Below, one piece after another: positions 38,314 through 46,863 of a stretch of 64,000 nt of DNA (positions within the stretch are counted from its first letter, which is position 1; the number at the start of each line of letters is the position of its first letter). The notes under the pieces were generated by a model. The model was not told where the DNA came from, made no database searches, and worked only from the letters and a program-made list of their open reading frames with translations. The stretch covers positions 2,752,090-2,816,089 of the forward strand of contig CM001438.1 of NCBI GenBank assembly GCA_000244995.1, given 5' to 3'. This stretch comes from Burkholderiales bacterium JOSHI_001. Its GTDB lineage: Bacteria; Pseudomonadota; Gammaproteobacteria; Burkholderiales; Burkholderiaceae_C. The position numbers and the translations under genes were made by a program.

Positions 38314-38825
38314 GCGGCCTGTCGCACGCCGACCTGCGCCTCCAGGGCCAGCAGGGCCTGCTTGCGCGCCAGCCCACCGGCATAACCGGTGAGCGAACCG
38401 TCGGCGCCCAGCACGCGGTGGCAGGGCACCAGCACGCTGACCGGGTTTCGGCCCACCGCGGCAGCAGCGGCGCGCACCGCGGCGGCCCGCCCCACCGCCT
38501 GGGCCAGCGTCCCATAGCTGCAGGTGCTGCCGCGGGGAATGCGCAGCAGGGCCTGCCACACGCTGCGCTGGAACGCGGTGCCGTGCAAGTCCAGCGCCAG
38601 CGCCGCAGCATCCAGGTCCTGGCCTTCGAACCAGCGGTCCAGTGTGTGCCGCGCGGCCTGCAGCCAACGCTGCTGGGGCTGTTGTGGCGCGTCCAGTGGC
38701 CCTGGGTGGTGTTTCTGGCCGTCAAACCACAGGCCGGCCAGGCCGGCCGCGGTGGCCGCAGCGGTCATGGGGCCCAGCGGGGTGTTCAGGCGGCACTGGG
38801 CGACCAGGGGGTAAGGATGGCTCAT
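38310..38825 (-). CDS. ogt: Methylated-DNA-cysteine S-methyltransferase
   Basis: This suicide enzyme removes alkyl groups from O6-alkylguanine. The 171-residue protein starts at ATG 38825 and has the helix-turn-helix and active-site order of the family: FQRSVWQALLRIPRGSTCSYG, then the acceptor Cys135 in VLVPCHRVLG, then GYAGGLARKQALL. It overlaps the Ada-AlkA stop by four bases (ATGA). It supplies the activity that the neighbouring Ada-AlkA fusion lacks, so together they cover both O6- and N3-alkyl damage. Confidence 0.95.
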   Translation of the reverse strand: MSHPYPLVAQCRLNTPLGPMTAAATAAGLAGLWFDGQKHHPGPLDAPQQPQQRWLQAARHTLDRWFEGQDLDAAALALDLHGTAFQRSVWQALLRIPRGSTCSYGTLAQAVGRAAAVRAAAAAVGRNPVSVLVPCHRVLGADGSLTGYAGGLARKQALLALEAQVGVRQAA

Positions 38826-40306
38826 GGGTTCTCCAATTCGTGCCACAGACGGATGACGGCATAGGCGCGCCACGGCCGCCAGGCTTCGGCCAGGGCGGTG
38901 GCTTGTTTCGGGTCGCGCGTGCCCAGGGCGTTCAGCACACCGATGTCGCTGGCCGGAAAGGCGTCCGGCCAGGCCAGCGCGCGCATGGCGATCAGCTGCA
39001 CCGTCCATTCGCCCACGCCGGGCAGCTCACGCAGGGCGGCCAGGGTGGCGTCGGCGTCGGCCGCGCGGTCCAGCCGGATGCGGCCTTCGTGCACCGCGCG
39101 CGCCAGGGCCTGCAGGGCGCCCACGCGCTGGCGCACGATGCCCAGCCGGCCGATGGCGTCGGCAGGGGCCAGCGCCAGCGTGGCGGCCTCGGGGAACAGG
39201 CAGTTCAGGTCGCTCCAGGGCGTGGTCAGGCTCTGGCCGAAGGCCTGCACCAGGCGCTGGGTCAGCGTGCGCGCCGCCGCCACCGTGACCTGCTGGCCCA
39301 GGATGACGCGGCAGGCCAGTTCGAAGCCGTCGAAAGCGCCCGGCAGGCGCAGGCCCGGGCGCGGCGCCCGGCCCACGCCGGCCAGCACCGGGTCTATGAG
39401 GGCCGGCTCGGCGTCCAGGTCGAAGGCCTGGCGCACCCGGTCCATCACTGTGCCCAGTGCCGGCAGCAGGCTGGGCGCCACGGCCAGCTGCACTTCATCG
39501 CGAGAGGGCGAAAAGCGCAGCGCCAGCCAACCGCTCAGGCGCTGGCCGGCGTGCACCAACGCCAGGGTACGGCGGTAGCCGGTGGCGTCGGCCACCTCCA
39601 CGCCGGGCAAGGCGCGGGTGCGCCAGAAGGCCAGCAGGGCCTCGCGGTCGCAGGGCGGGCGAAAGGCCAGGCGCACCACGGTGTCGGCCTGGGTGTCGGA
39701 CGCGTTCTCGGGTGCGGCTTCCGGGCGTGAACGCCGCAGCGCGCTGGGGCTGAGGCGGTAGCGCTGCAGGAACGCGGCGTTGAAGCGCCGCACGCTGGCA
39801 AAGCCGCTGGCCAGGGCCACCTGGGTGACGGGCAGGGCGGTGTCGGTCAGCAATTGTTTGGCCAGCAGCAGGCGTTGGGTGCTCAGGTGGTCCATGGGCG
39901 AGACGCCATGCTCCTGGGCGAAGATGCGCCGCAGGTGGCGGTCGGTCACGCCCAGGCGCGCCGCCACGGCGGCCACGGTGGCGCTGCCGCCGGCGTCGGC
40001 CGCGGCGCCGTCGCGCACCGCCTGGGCCAACAGCACCGCAGCGCGGCCGGCCAGGTGCTGCGATGAATCCATCAGGGACAGCCCCGGCGCCAATTCGGGC
40101 CGGCAGCGCAGGCAGGGGCGGAAGCCCTGCGCTTCGGCCGCCGCGGCGTTGCCGAAATAGCGGCAGTTGCGCGCCAGCGGAATGCGCACCCGGCACACCG
40201 GCCGGCAGTAGATGCCGGTGGAGGTGACGCCCACGAACAGCCGGCCATCGAAGCGGGCATCGTGGGTGCGCAGCACCTGGTAGGCGGCTTCGGGCGTGAT
40301 CTGCAT
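38822..40306 (-). CDS. Ada N-domain / AraC / AlkA fusion glycosylase
   Basis: This fusion combines methyl sensing and repair. Residues 1-75 are an Ada metal-binding domain with Cys34, Cys38, Cys65 and Cys68, the spacing of E. coli Ada Cys38/42/69/72, where one thiolate accepts a methyl from phosphotriesters. An AraC-type helix-turn-helix follows (about 90-190, VTQVALASGFASVRRFNAAF). From about 205 onward is an AlkA 3-methyladenine glycosylase, with helix-hairpin-helix LPGVGEWTVQLIAMRAL and catalytic Asp in FPASDIGVLNAL. It lacks the Ada O6-methyltransferase part, which is the separate next gene. ATG 40306 is preferred; ATG 40315 is also possible. Confidence 0.94.
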   Translation of the reverse strand: MQITPEAAYQVLRTHDARFDGRLFVGVTSTGIYCRPVCRVRIPLARNCRYFGNAAAAEAQGFRPCLRCRPELAPGLSLMDSSQHLAGRAAVLLAQAVRDGAAADAGGSATVAAVAARLGVTDRHLRRIFAQEHGVSPMDHLSTQRLLLAKQLLTDTALPVTQVALASGFASVRRFNAAFLQRYRLSPSALRRSRPEAAPENASDTQADTVVRLAFRPPCDREALLAFWRTRALPGVEVADATGYRRTLALVHAGQRLSGWLALRFSPSRDEVQLAVAPSLLPALGTVMDRVRQAFDLDAEPALIDPVLAGVGRAPRPGLRLPGAFDGFELACRVILGQQVTVAAARTLTQRLVQAFGQSLTTPWSDLNCLFPEAATLALAPADAIGRLGIVRQRVGALQALARAVHEGRIRLDRAADADATLAALRELPGVGEWTVQLIAMRALAWPDAFPASDIGVLNALGTRDPKQATALAEAWRPWRAYAVIRLWHELENP

Positions 40307-40389
40307 GCCGGGCATGATAGGCCGCGCTGCCCGTGGGACTGGCCGTTTTCGGACCTGTGGCCAGGGCCTGATCGGCCAGGCGGCCTGCC

Positions 40390-40395
40390 TACAAT
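40390..40395 (+). promoter_or_regulatory. Possible -10 element of the phosphomannomutase gene
   Basis: TACAAT lies 22 bases before the ATG at 40417, with GAGGAG in between as ribosome-binding site. The -35 at the expected distance is weak, so it is only tentative. Confidence 0.4.
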
Positions 40396-40416
40396 GGCTT
40401 TCAAGAGGAGAAGTCC

Positions 40417-41808
40417 ATGCAGCTTGCAGCGTCGGTGTTCAAGGCCTATGACATTCGGGGGGTGGTGGGCCAGACCCTGGACGAAGCTTTTGCCGAACAC
40501 CTGGGCCGGGCCTTCGGCACCGAGGCCCTGGCCGCCGGCGAAAAGGCCGTGGCGGTGGGCCGCGACGGCCGCCTTTCCGGACCCGGCCTGGCGGCTGCGC
40601 TGATGCGCGGGCTGGCGTCCACAGGGCTGGACGTGGTGGACATCGGCGCCGTCACCACGCCCATGCTGTACTACGTGGCGGCCACGCGCGGCCAGCATGG
40701 CTGCCACAGCGGCATCCAGGTCACCGGCAGCCACAACCCCAAGGACTGGAACGGTTTCAAGATGGTGCTGGCCGGCCGCGCGATCTACGGCGCCGAGATC
40801 CAGGGCCTGATGAAGCGCATGCAGGCCGAGGACTATGCAACAGGCCGCGGCCGCATCGGCAAGATGGACATCGTGCCCGAGTACAGCCACCGCATCACCC
40901 GCGATTGCAAGCTGGCCCGGCCGATGAAGGTGGTGGTGGATTCCGGCAACGGCATTCCCGGCGCATCGGCCCCGGCCATCCTGCGCGCATTGGGTTGCGA
41001 AGTGATCGACCTGTACAGCCAGGTGGACGGCGACTTCCCCAACCACCACCCCGACCCCAGCAAGCCCGAGAACCTGGCGGACCTGATCAAGGTGGTGCAT
41101 GCCACCGGCGCCGAACTGGGCCTGGCCTTTGACGGCGACGGCGACCGCCTGGGTGTGGTCACCCGAGACGGCCAGATCATCTACCCCGACCGCCAGCTCA
41201 TCCTGTTCGCGCGCGACATCCTGAAGCGCAATCCCGGCGGGCAGATCATCTTCGACGTGAAGTGCACCCAGCGCCTGGCGCCGGCCATCCGCGACGCCGG
41301 CGGCGTGCCGCTGATGTGGAAGACCGGGCATTCGCTGATCAAGGCCAAGCTGAAGGAAACCGGCGCGCCCATGGCCGGTGAAATGAGCGGCCACATGTTC
41401 TTTGGTGAACGCTGGTACAGCTTCGACGACGGCATGTACACCGCGGCGCGGCTGCTGGAGATTCTGTCGCGCGTGGCCGACCCCAGCGCGGTGCTGAACG
41501 CGCTGCCCACGTCCTTCAGCACGCCCGAGCTGAACGTGCCCTGCGCCGAGGGTGAACCGGCTCGGGTGATCGAACAGATGCTGGCGACGTCCCAGTTCCC
41601 CGGCGCCAGCGAGGTGGTCACCATCGACGGCCTGCGGGTGGAATACGCCGACGGCTTCGGCCTGGTGCGCGCGTCCAACACCACGCCGGTGCTGGTGCTG
41701 CGCTTCGAAGGCCACACACCCGAGGCGCTGCACCGCATCGAGGCCGAAATGATGGCCGCGCTGCGCGCGGTGAAGCCCGACAGCCAGTTTGCCAAGGGCG
41801 CGCATTGA
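40417..41808 (+). CDS. Phosphomannomutase/phosphoglucomutase (AlgC-like)
   Basis: This enzyme interconverts hexose 1- and 6-phosphates for sugar-nucleotide and envelope glycan synthesis. The 463-residue protein has the catalytic phosphoserine loop TGSHNPKDWNGFK (about residue 107), the metal loop AFDGDGDRLGVV, the sugar loop GEMSGHMFF and the C-terminal phosphate loop RASNTTPVLVLRFEG. A strong GAGGAG site precedes the ATG. The Kdo transferase gene begins 19 bases downstream, so the pair probably serves lipopolysaccharide assembly. Confidence 0.94.
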   Translation: MQLAASVFKAYDIRGVVGQTLDEAFAEHLGRAFGTEALAAGEKAVAVGRDGRLSGPGLAAALMRGLASTGLDVVDIGAVTTPMLYYVAATRGQHGCHSGIQVTGSHNPKDWNGFKMVLAGRAIYGAEIQGLMKRMQAEDYATGRGRIGKMDIVPEYSHRITRDCKLARPMKVVVDSGNGIPGASAPAILRALGCEVIDLYSQVDGDFPNHHPDPSKPENLADLIKVVHATGAELGLAFDGDGDRLGVVTRDGQIIYPDRQLILFARDILKRNPGGQIIFDVKCTQRLAPAIRDAGGVPLMWKTGHSLIKAKLKETGAPMAGEMSGHMFFGERWYSFDDGMYTAARLLEILSRVADPSAVLNALPTSFSTPELNVPCAEGEPARVIEQMLATSQFPGASEVVTIDGLRVEYADGFGLVRASNTTPVLVLRFEGHTPEALHRIEAEMMAALRAVKPDSQFAKGAH

Positions 41809-41827
41809 CGTCCTCCCGGGCGGGCCG

Positions 41828-43144
41828 ATGAACGAATGGCTCGCGCTCGCGCTGTGGTCGCTGGCGCTGCGCCTGATCACGCCGCTGTACTTCGCCCGCC
41901 TGTGGTGGCGCGGCCGGCGCGAGCCGGGCTATCGCAGGGCCTGGGGCGAACGCCTGGGCTATGGGCGGCCGATGCCGCTGCCGGGTGCGGTGTGGATCCA
42001 CGCGGTGTCTTTGGGCGAGACCCGCGCCGCCGCGGCCCTGGTGGACGCGCTGCGCGAGGCCCAGCCCCTGGTGCACCTGCTGCTGACCCATGGCACGGCC
42101 ACCGGCCGCGAGGCCGGCCGCGCCTTGCTGCGCGACGACGACCGCCAAAGATGGCTGCCGCTGGACACCCCCGGTGCGGTGCGCCGTTTCCTGCGCCGCA
42201 CCCGCCCCTGCGTGGGCGTGCTGATGGAAACAGAAATCTGGCCCAACCTGCTGAACGAAGCGCGGCGCCAGCGTGTGCCCATGGTGTTGGCCAATGCGAG
42301 GCTTTCGGAGAAGAGCGCCCGCAAGGGCCGGCGCCTCGCGGCCCTGCTGTACCCGGCGGTGCAAAGCCTGGCCCAGGTGTTGGCGCAAACCGCCGACGAT
42401 GCGCGCCGCCTGCAGCGTGCCGGGGCGCGCGACGTGGTGCAGACCGGCAACCTGAAGTACGACCTGAGCCCGTCTCCCGCCCTGGTGGCGCGCGGCCGGG
42501 CCTGGCGCCAGGCGCTGAACCGCCCGGTGGTGATGGCGGCCAGCACGCGTGAAGGTGAAGAGGGCGAACTGCTGGCCGCCTGGCTGGGCATGGACGCGCC
42601 CAGGCCGCTGCTGCTGCTGGTGCCGCGCCACCCGCAGCGCTTCGACGAGGTGGCGGCCCTGGTGCAGCAGACCGGCTTGAGCCTGCTGCGCCGCAGCCAG
42701 TGGGCCGACACCCCGCCTGAAGGCAGCCGCGGTGCCGATGTGTGGCTGGGCGACAGCCTGGGCGAGATGGCGCTGTACTACGGCATGGCCGACGCCGCTC
42801 TGCTGGGCGGCAGCTTCGCGCCGCTGGGCGGGCAGAACCTGATAGAAGCCGCCGCCTGCGGCTGCCCGCTGGTGATGGGCCCGCACACCTTCAACTTCAG
42901 CGAAGCGGCCGAGTTGTCGCTGGCCGCGCGGGCGTCGCAGCGCGCACCCGACATGGCCCATGCCGTGGAACAGGCCGTGCACCTGGCGCTGGACCCCGAC
43001 CGCGCCCAGTGGGCCCACCGCGCCCAGGCCTTTGCCGCCACCCACCGCGGGGCGGCGCGCCGCATGGCGCAGCAGATCCTGGCGCAGGCGGGCCTGTCCG
43101 GGACTTCGGCACAAAGTTCCGGCTCCACGACGGACCGGGCTTGA
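41828..43144 (+). CDS. waaA: 3-deoxy-D-manno-octulosonic acid transferase WaaA
   Basis: WaaA attaches Kdo residues to lipid IVA at the inner membrane, using CMP-Kdo. The 438-residue form begins at ATG 41828 with a hydrophobic N-terminal anchor (MNEWLALALWSLALRLITPLY). Family landmarks include HAVSLGETRAAAALV, the catalytic Glu region GVLMETEIWPNLL, LVPRHPQRFDEVA and the C-terminal GGSFAPLGGQNLIEAAACG. It is close behind the phosphomannomutase gene. Confidence 0.94.
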   Translation: MNEWLALALWSLALRLITPLYFARLWWRGRREPGYRRAWGERLGYGRPMPLPGAVWIHAVSLGETRAAAALVDALREAQPLVHLLLTHGTATGREAGRALLRDDDRQRWLPLDTPGAVRRFLRRTRPCVGVLMETEIWPNLLNEARRQRVPMVLANARLSEKSARKGRRLAALLYPAVQSLAQVLAQTADDARRLQRAGARDVVQTGNLKYDLSPSPALVARGRAWRQALNRPVVMAASTREGEEGELLAAWLGMDAPRPLLLLVPRHPQRFDEVAALVQQTGLSLLRRSQWADTPPEGSRGADVWLGDSLGEMALYYGMADAALLGGSFAPLGGQNLIEAAACGCPLVMGPHTFNFSEAAELSLAARASQRAPDMAHAVEQAVHLALDPDRAQWAHRAQAFAATHRGAARRMAQQILAQAGLSGTSAQSSGSTTDRA

Positions 43145-43225
43145 GGCCGGCTCAAGTCCTCAAACTCCCTGGCCGATAAGGACGAAAGCCGCTGTCGTGG
43201 TGAACCGCGACGGCCGGCGCATGCC

Positions 43226-43260
43226 GCTGCCGTGCCCGCGCAAGGGCATCGGCAGCCTTT
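43226..43260 (+). terminator. Stem-loop with T run after waaA
   Basis: GCTGCCGTGCCC pairs with GGGCATCGGCAGC around a GCGCAA loop (one bulge) and is followed by TTT. It could end the waaA transcript or act in the leader of the gene at 43292, which starts 32 bases beyond. Confidence 0.45.
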
Positions 43261-43291
43261 CAGGCCTACTTCGTCAAGGTGTCAGGACTCC

Positions 43292-43858
43292 ATGAAGGTC
43301 AGAGATGTCGTGATCTTTAGCGGTGAGCAGTTTTCGGTGCCGCAGTGCATTCAGCGCATCGATACCCGTTCCACCCACGGCTGGCAGGTGCGTTATCACG
43401 GCACCAAGATGTTTTCCGACCACTCGCCGGACGGCAGCGGCGCCCGGGCGGCGCTGGACAAGGCCACCAAGGAACTGCTCAAGCGCATTGCCGAACACCC
43501 GGCGCCGGTGGCGCTGCAACGCGCGCCCAGTGCGCACAAGACCAGCGACCTGCCGTCAGGCATCTCCGGTCCCATCGTGCGCACCCGCCGCAACGCCGGC
43601 ACGCGCGTGGCGGTGCTGTCGGTGCTGCTGCCGCAGTTCGGCAAGCGGCCCAAGTGCACCACCATCCACATCGGCAGCGAGAACACCTACACGCCGCGGC
43701 GCTTCAAGGACGCGGTGGCGCGCGCCATCGAACTGCGCAGCCAGGCCGAGCAGGTGTACGAGCAGGAGGCCACGAGGGCGCGTCGGCGTGAAGGGGCGCA
43801 GCTGCGCAGCATGCTGCGCGAAGCGGCGTCCGGCGCGGCGGCGACCGCGGCCGAATAG
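43292..43858 (+). CDS. Small conserved-looking protein with two AP2-like beta-sheet/helix units
   Basis: I cannot assign a function. The 188-residue protein starts at ATG 43292 (MKVRDVVIFSGEQFSVP). Residues about 33-72 (GWQVRYHGTKMFSDHS, then a helix ALDKATKELLKRI) and about 105-160 (VAVLSVLLPQFGKRPKCTTIHIG, then RFKDAVARAIELR) both have a three-strand plus helix pattern that recalls AP2-type DNA-binding domains. The end is a charged helix (EATRARRREGAQLRSML) and an Ala-rich tail. No signal peptide. If AP2-like, nucleic-acid binding is likely. Confidence 0.6.
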   Translation: MKVRDVVIFSGEQFSVPQCIQRIDTRSTHGWQVRYHGTKMFSDHSPDGSGARAALDKATKELLKRIAEHPAPVALQRAPSAHKTSDLPSGISGPIVRTRRNAGTRVAVLSVLLPQFGKRPKCTTIHIGSENTYTPRRFKDAVARAIELRSQAEQVYEQEATRARRREGAQLRSMLREAASGAAATAAE

Positions 43859-43885
43859 CCCGCGGCCGGGCCACCCGGCCCGGGT

Positions 43886-45220
43886 TCAGCGCTGCGCCAC
43901 CTTCAGCCGGATGTGGGCCACCAGCCCGCCCTCGGGCGCGTTGGCCAGCTCCAGGCTGCCACCCATGCGCTGCAGCGCCTTTTCCACGATGGCCAGGCCC
44001 AGGCCGGCGCCGGTGGCCGCCGTGCGGGCGGCGTCGCCGCGGAAGAAGGGCGTGGTCAGCTGAGCCAGCTTGCCCGGCGCCACGCCCGGGCCCTGGTCGC
44101 GCACGGTGATCACCACCCACGGCCCGGTGCGCGCGTAGCTGACCGACACCAGCGCGATGCCGGTGTCGTTGCTGCGGCCGTAGCGGCGGGCGTTTTCGAA
44201 CAGGTTGCCGAACACGCGCGAGAGTTCGGTTTCGTCGGCCATCACCTGCACGTCGATGGCCACCTTGTTGGAGATGCGGATGACATCCGGGTCACGGATG
44301 GCGTTCATCTCCTTGTCGATCACATAGGCCAGCGGCACCGGCACCAGGCGGGTTTCGCCCGGGCGGGCGTAGTCCATGAACTTGTCGATGATGGCGTCCA
44401 GCTGGTCGATGTCCAGCGCCATGTTGGCCTTGGCCTCTTCGTCCTGCACGCTCATCTCGGCTTCCAGCCGCAGGCGCGCCAGCGGGGTGCGCAGGTCGTG
44501 GCTGATGCCGGCCAGCATCACCGCACGGTCTTCTTCCACCTTGGCCAGCTCGCGCGCCATGCGGTTGAAGCCCATGTTCACCTCGCGGATCTCGCTGGTC
44601 ATGGTGTTCTCGTCCAGGCGAGAATCGAATTCACCCTCGCGGATGCGGCTGGCCGCAAAGCTCAGCTCGCGCAGCGGCTGGTTGATGGCGCGTGCAATCG
44701 CCACCGATCCCAGCACCGTGGCCAGCAGCGCAATGCCCACCCACACGAACCAGGTGCCGCTGGTCAGCGGCTTCACCCGGGTTTCTTCGGCCTGCATCCA
44801 CCAGCTGTCCTTTTCGAGGGAAAAGCCCACCCACAGGCCGCGCTGCCCGTTCACGCTGCGCGCCACCACGGTGTCGGCGCCCAGGCGCTGCTTCAGCTCG
44901 CCCGCCACGCGGCGCGAGAAGCGGTCTTCCTCGAAGGGCAGCCACTGGTCGCCCGGCTCGCGCGGCACGAAGCGGATGGCCTCCTGGGAGGAGATGGCCT
45001 TGACCAGGGCCACGCGGTTGATGCTGTCGGAGTAGCGCATCGCGTTGCGCGACAGGTTCACCAGGCTGGCCATCTGGCGCGACGCGGTCACCGCGCGCGG
45101 TTCGAATTCCAGCGCGCTGAGCGTCTGCACCCAGGCCAGGATGCCGCCGCCCAGCAGCAGGGCCAGCAGGAAGAAGGTGCGCCAGAACAGGCTCAGCGCG
45201 AGCGGAGACTCGCGTGACAT
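43886..45220 (-). CDS. envZ: Sensor histidine kinase EnvZ-like
   Basis: This inner-membrane kinase phosphorylates the adjacent OmpR-like regulator. The 444-residue protein has membrane helices at about 12-32 and 157-177 around a periplasmic sensor region, a HAMP domain, the phosphorylated His241 in AGISHDLRTPLARLRLE, and a GHKL ATPase part (NLFENARRYG, DQGPGVAPGKL, TGAGLGLAIVEK). Its ATG overlaps the ompR stop by one base (TGATG), so it is translationally coupled. The environmental signal is not evident from the sequence. Confidence 0.93.
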   Translation of the reverse strand: MSRESPLALSLFWRTFFLLALLLGGGILAWVQTLSALEFEPRAVTASRQMASLVNLSRNAMRYSDSINRVALVKAISSQEAIRFVPREPGDQWLPFEEDRFSRRVAGELKQRLGADTVVARSVNGQRGLWVGFSLEKDSWWMQAEETRVKPLTSGTWFVWVGIALLATVLGSVAIARAINQPLRELSFAASRIREGEFDSRLDENTMTSEIREVNMGFNRMARELAKVEEDRAVMLAGISHDLRTPLARLRLEAEMSVQDEEAKANMALDIDQLDAIIDKFMDYARPGETRLVPVPLAYVIDKEMNAIRDPDVIRISNKVAIDVQVMADETELSRVFGNLFENARRYGRSNDTGIALVSVSYARTGPWVVITVRDQGPGVAPGKLAQLTTPFFRGDAARTAATGAGLGLAIVEKALQRMGGSLELANAPEGGLVAHIRLKVAQR

Positions 45221-45954
45221 CAGTTGGTGCCGTCCGGCACGAAAACGTAGCCCACCCCCCAGACGGTTTGGATGTAGCGCGGCTGGGACGGGTCCACCTC
45301 GATCATTTTGCGCAGGCGCGAGATCTGCACGTCCAGGCTGCGGTCGAAGGGCTCGAACTCACGCCCGCGCGCCAGTTGTGCCAGCTTGTCGCGCGACAGC
45401 GGCTGGCGCGGGTGGCGCACCAGGGCCTTCAACATGCTGAATTCGCCGGTGGTCAGCGCGATGGCTTCACCGTCCTTGGTCAGGCGGCGCAGCGACAGGT
45501 CGAACTCGAAGGGCCCGAAGGTGACGGTCTGGGCGTCCTTGCTGGGCGCGCCAGGGGCTTCCATGGCCGGGCGACGGCGCAGCACGGCGTGGATGCGCGC
45601 CAGCAGCTCGCGCGGGTTGAAGGGCTTGGGCAGGTAGTCGTCGGCGCCCACCTCCAGGCCGACGATGCGGTCCACGTCCTCCACCTTGGCGGTGAGCATG
45701 ATGATGGGTGTCAGGTCATTGGCCGCCCGCAGGCGGCGGCAGATGGACAGGCCGTCTTCGCCGGGCAGCATCAGGTCCAGCACGATCAGGTCGATGGTCT
45801 CGCGGGTGAGGATGCGGTTCAAGGCCTTGGCGTCTTCGGCCAGCAGCACGTCGAAGCCCTCCTGGGTGAGGTAGCGACGCAGCAGGTCACGGATGCGGGC
45901 GTCGTCGTCCACCACCACGATGCGGTCGGAGCGGGTGTTGGCGGGTGTGTTCAT
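45220..45954 (-). CDS. ompR: Response regulator OmpR
   Basis: This is a DNA-binding response regulator. The protein has a receiver domain with the acidic pair (VVVDDDAR), phospho-acceptor Asp60 (LIVLDLMLPGEDG) and conserved Thr and Lys (LTAKVEDVDRI, PKPFNPREL), then a winged-helix output domain with RLTKDGEAIALTTGEFSML and SRLRKMIEVDPSQPRYIQTVWGVGYVF. I use ATG 45954, with GGAG upstream (244 residues), rather than the 45975 start. It precedes envZ. Inverted TGTAAC half-sites lie in the upstream gap. Confidence 0.95.
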   Translation of the reverse strand: MNTPANTRSDRIVVVDDDARIRDLLRRYLTQEGFDVLLAEDAKALNRILTRETIDLIVLDLMLPGEDGLSICRRLRAANDLTPIIMLTAKVEDVDRIVGLEVGADDYLPKPFNPRELLARIHAVLRRRPAMEAPGAPSKDAQTVTFGPFEFDLSLRRLTKDGEAIALTTGEFSMLKALVRHPRQPLSRDKLAQLARGREFEPFDRSLDVQISRLRKMIEVDPSQPRYIQTVWGVGYVFVPDGTN

Positions 45955-45976
45955 GGGCGGCTCCTGCGATTCCAAA

Positions 45977-46043
45977 TTTGTAACAACGGCATGGTACCCA
46001 CCGGTTTTCCCTCGTAAACCCCAATCCTGACTGGCTGTTACAA
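45977..46043. promoter_or_regulatory. Inverted TTGTAAC half-sites between ompR and the SIMPL gene
   Basis: TTTGTAACAA (45977-45986) and its inverse GTTACAA (46037-46043) stand out in the gap between the divergent genes. OmpR half-sites in enterobacteria contain TGTAAC/GTTACA cores, so these may be sites for autoregulation. The roughly 57-base spacing suggests two separate sites, or looping. Confidence 0.4.
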
Positions 46044-46155
46044 CTCTTGCCCCCCTGCGGCAGCCGCATGTGAAAAGTCAACGAATTGGCGCTTGAATGC
46101 GCTGAAATGCCTTCAGAACGGCCTCGTTCCGAGGCTGGAAGCCAAAGGCAGAACC

Positions 46156-46860
46156 ATGAAGAAGAAGACCCTGGCCGCTGCAGCGGCGATCGCGATGTCC
46201 GGGGGCGCCGCGCAGGCCCAGACCGCCCCGGTGCCGCAGAACGTGCTGACCATGAATGCCCAGGCGGCGGTGGAGGTGCAGCAGGACCTGCTGGCCATCA
46301 CCCTGTCCACCACCAAGGACGGCAGCGACGCCGGCGCGGTGCAGGCCCAGTTGCGCCAGGCCCTGGACACCGCGCTGGAGCAGGCGCGCAAGGCGGTGCG
46401 GCCGGGGCAGCTGGACGTGCGCACGGGGCAGTTTTCGCTGAACCCGCGCTACACGCCCAAGGGCGGCATCAACGGATGGCAGGGCACGGTGGAACTGGTG
46501 CTTGAAGGGCGCGACATGAGCGCCATCGCCCAACTGGCCGGCAAGCTGAACACCCTGACCGTCGCGCGGGTGGGTTACGGCCTGTCGCGCGAGGCGCGCG
46601 AGAAGGTGGAAACCGATGCCTCGGCCCAGGCCATCGCCAAGTTCCGTGCGCGGGCCGCGGACTACGCCAAGCAGTTCGGCTTCAGCGGCTTCACGCTGCG
46701 CGAGGTCAGCGTGTCGGGCGGCGAGCAGTTCGCACCGGTGCCCATGCTGCGGGCCCGGGCGATGAGCGCCGCGGTGGCATCGGATGAATCGGTGCCGGTG
46801 GAAGCCGGCAAGGCCACGGTGACGGTGGCGGTCAACGGCTCCATCCAGATGACGAAATAG
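46156..46860 (+). CDS. SIMPL-domain periplasmic protein
   Basis: This 234-residue protein has a signal peptide (MKKKTLAAAAAIAMSGGAAQA) and a SIMPL (DUF541) domain: LTMNAQAAVEVQQDLLAITLSTTKDG, then a helix of charged residues and GWQGTVELVLEGRDM. Members such as BP26 form ring- or channel-like assemblies in the periplasm; the cell function is unclear. I chose ATG 46156 because the longer frame from 46093 has no signal peptide. It is divergent from ompR. Confidence 0.88.
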   Translation: MKKKTLAAAAAIAMSGGAAQAQTAPVPQNVLTMNAQAAVEVQQDLLAITLSTTKDGSDAGAVQAQLRQALDTALEQARKAVRPGQLDVRTGQFSLNPRYTPKGGINGWQGTVELVLEGRDMSAIAQLAGKLNTLTVARVGYGLSREAREKVETDASAQAIAKFRARAADYAKQFGFSGFTLREVSVSGGEQFAPVPMLRARAMSAAVASDESVPVEAGKATVTVAVNGSIQMTK

Positions 46861-46863
46861 CGC

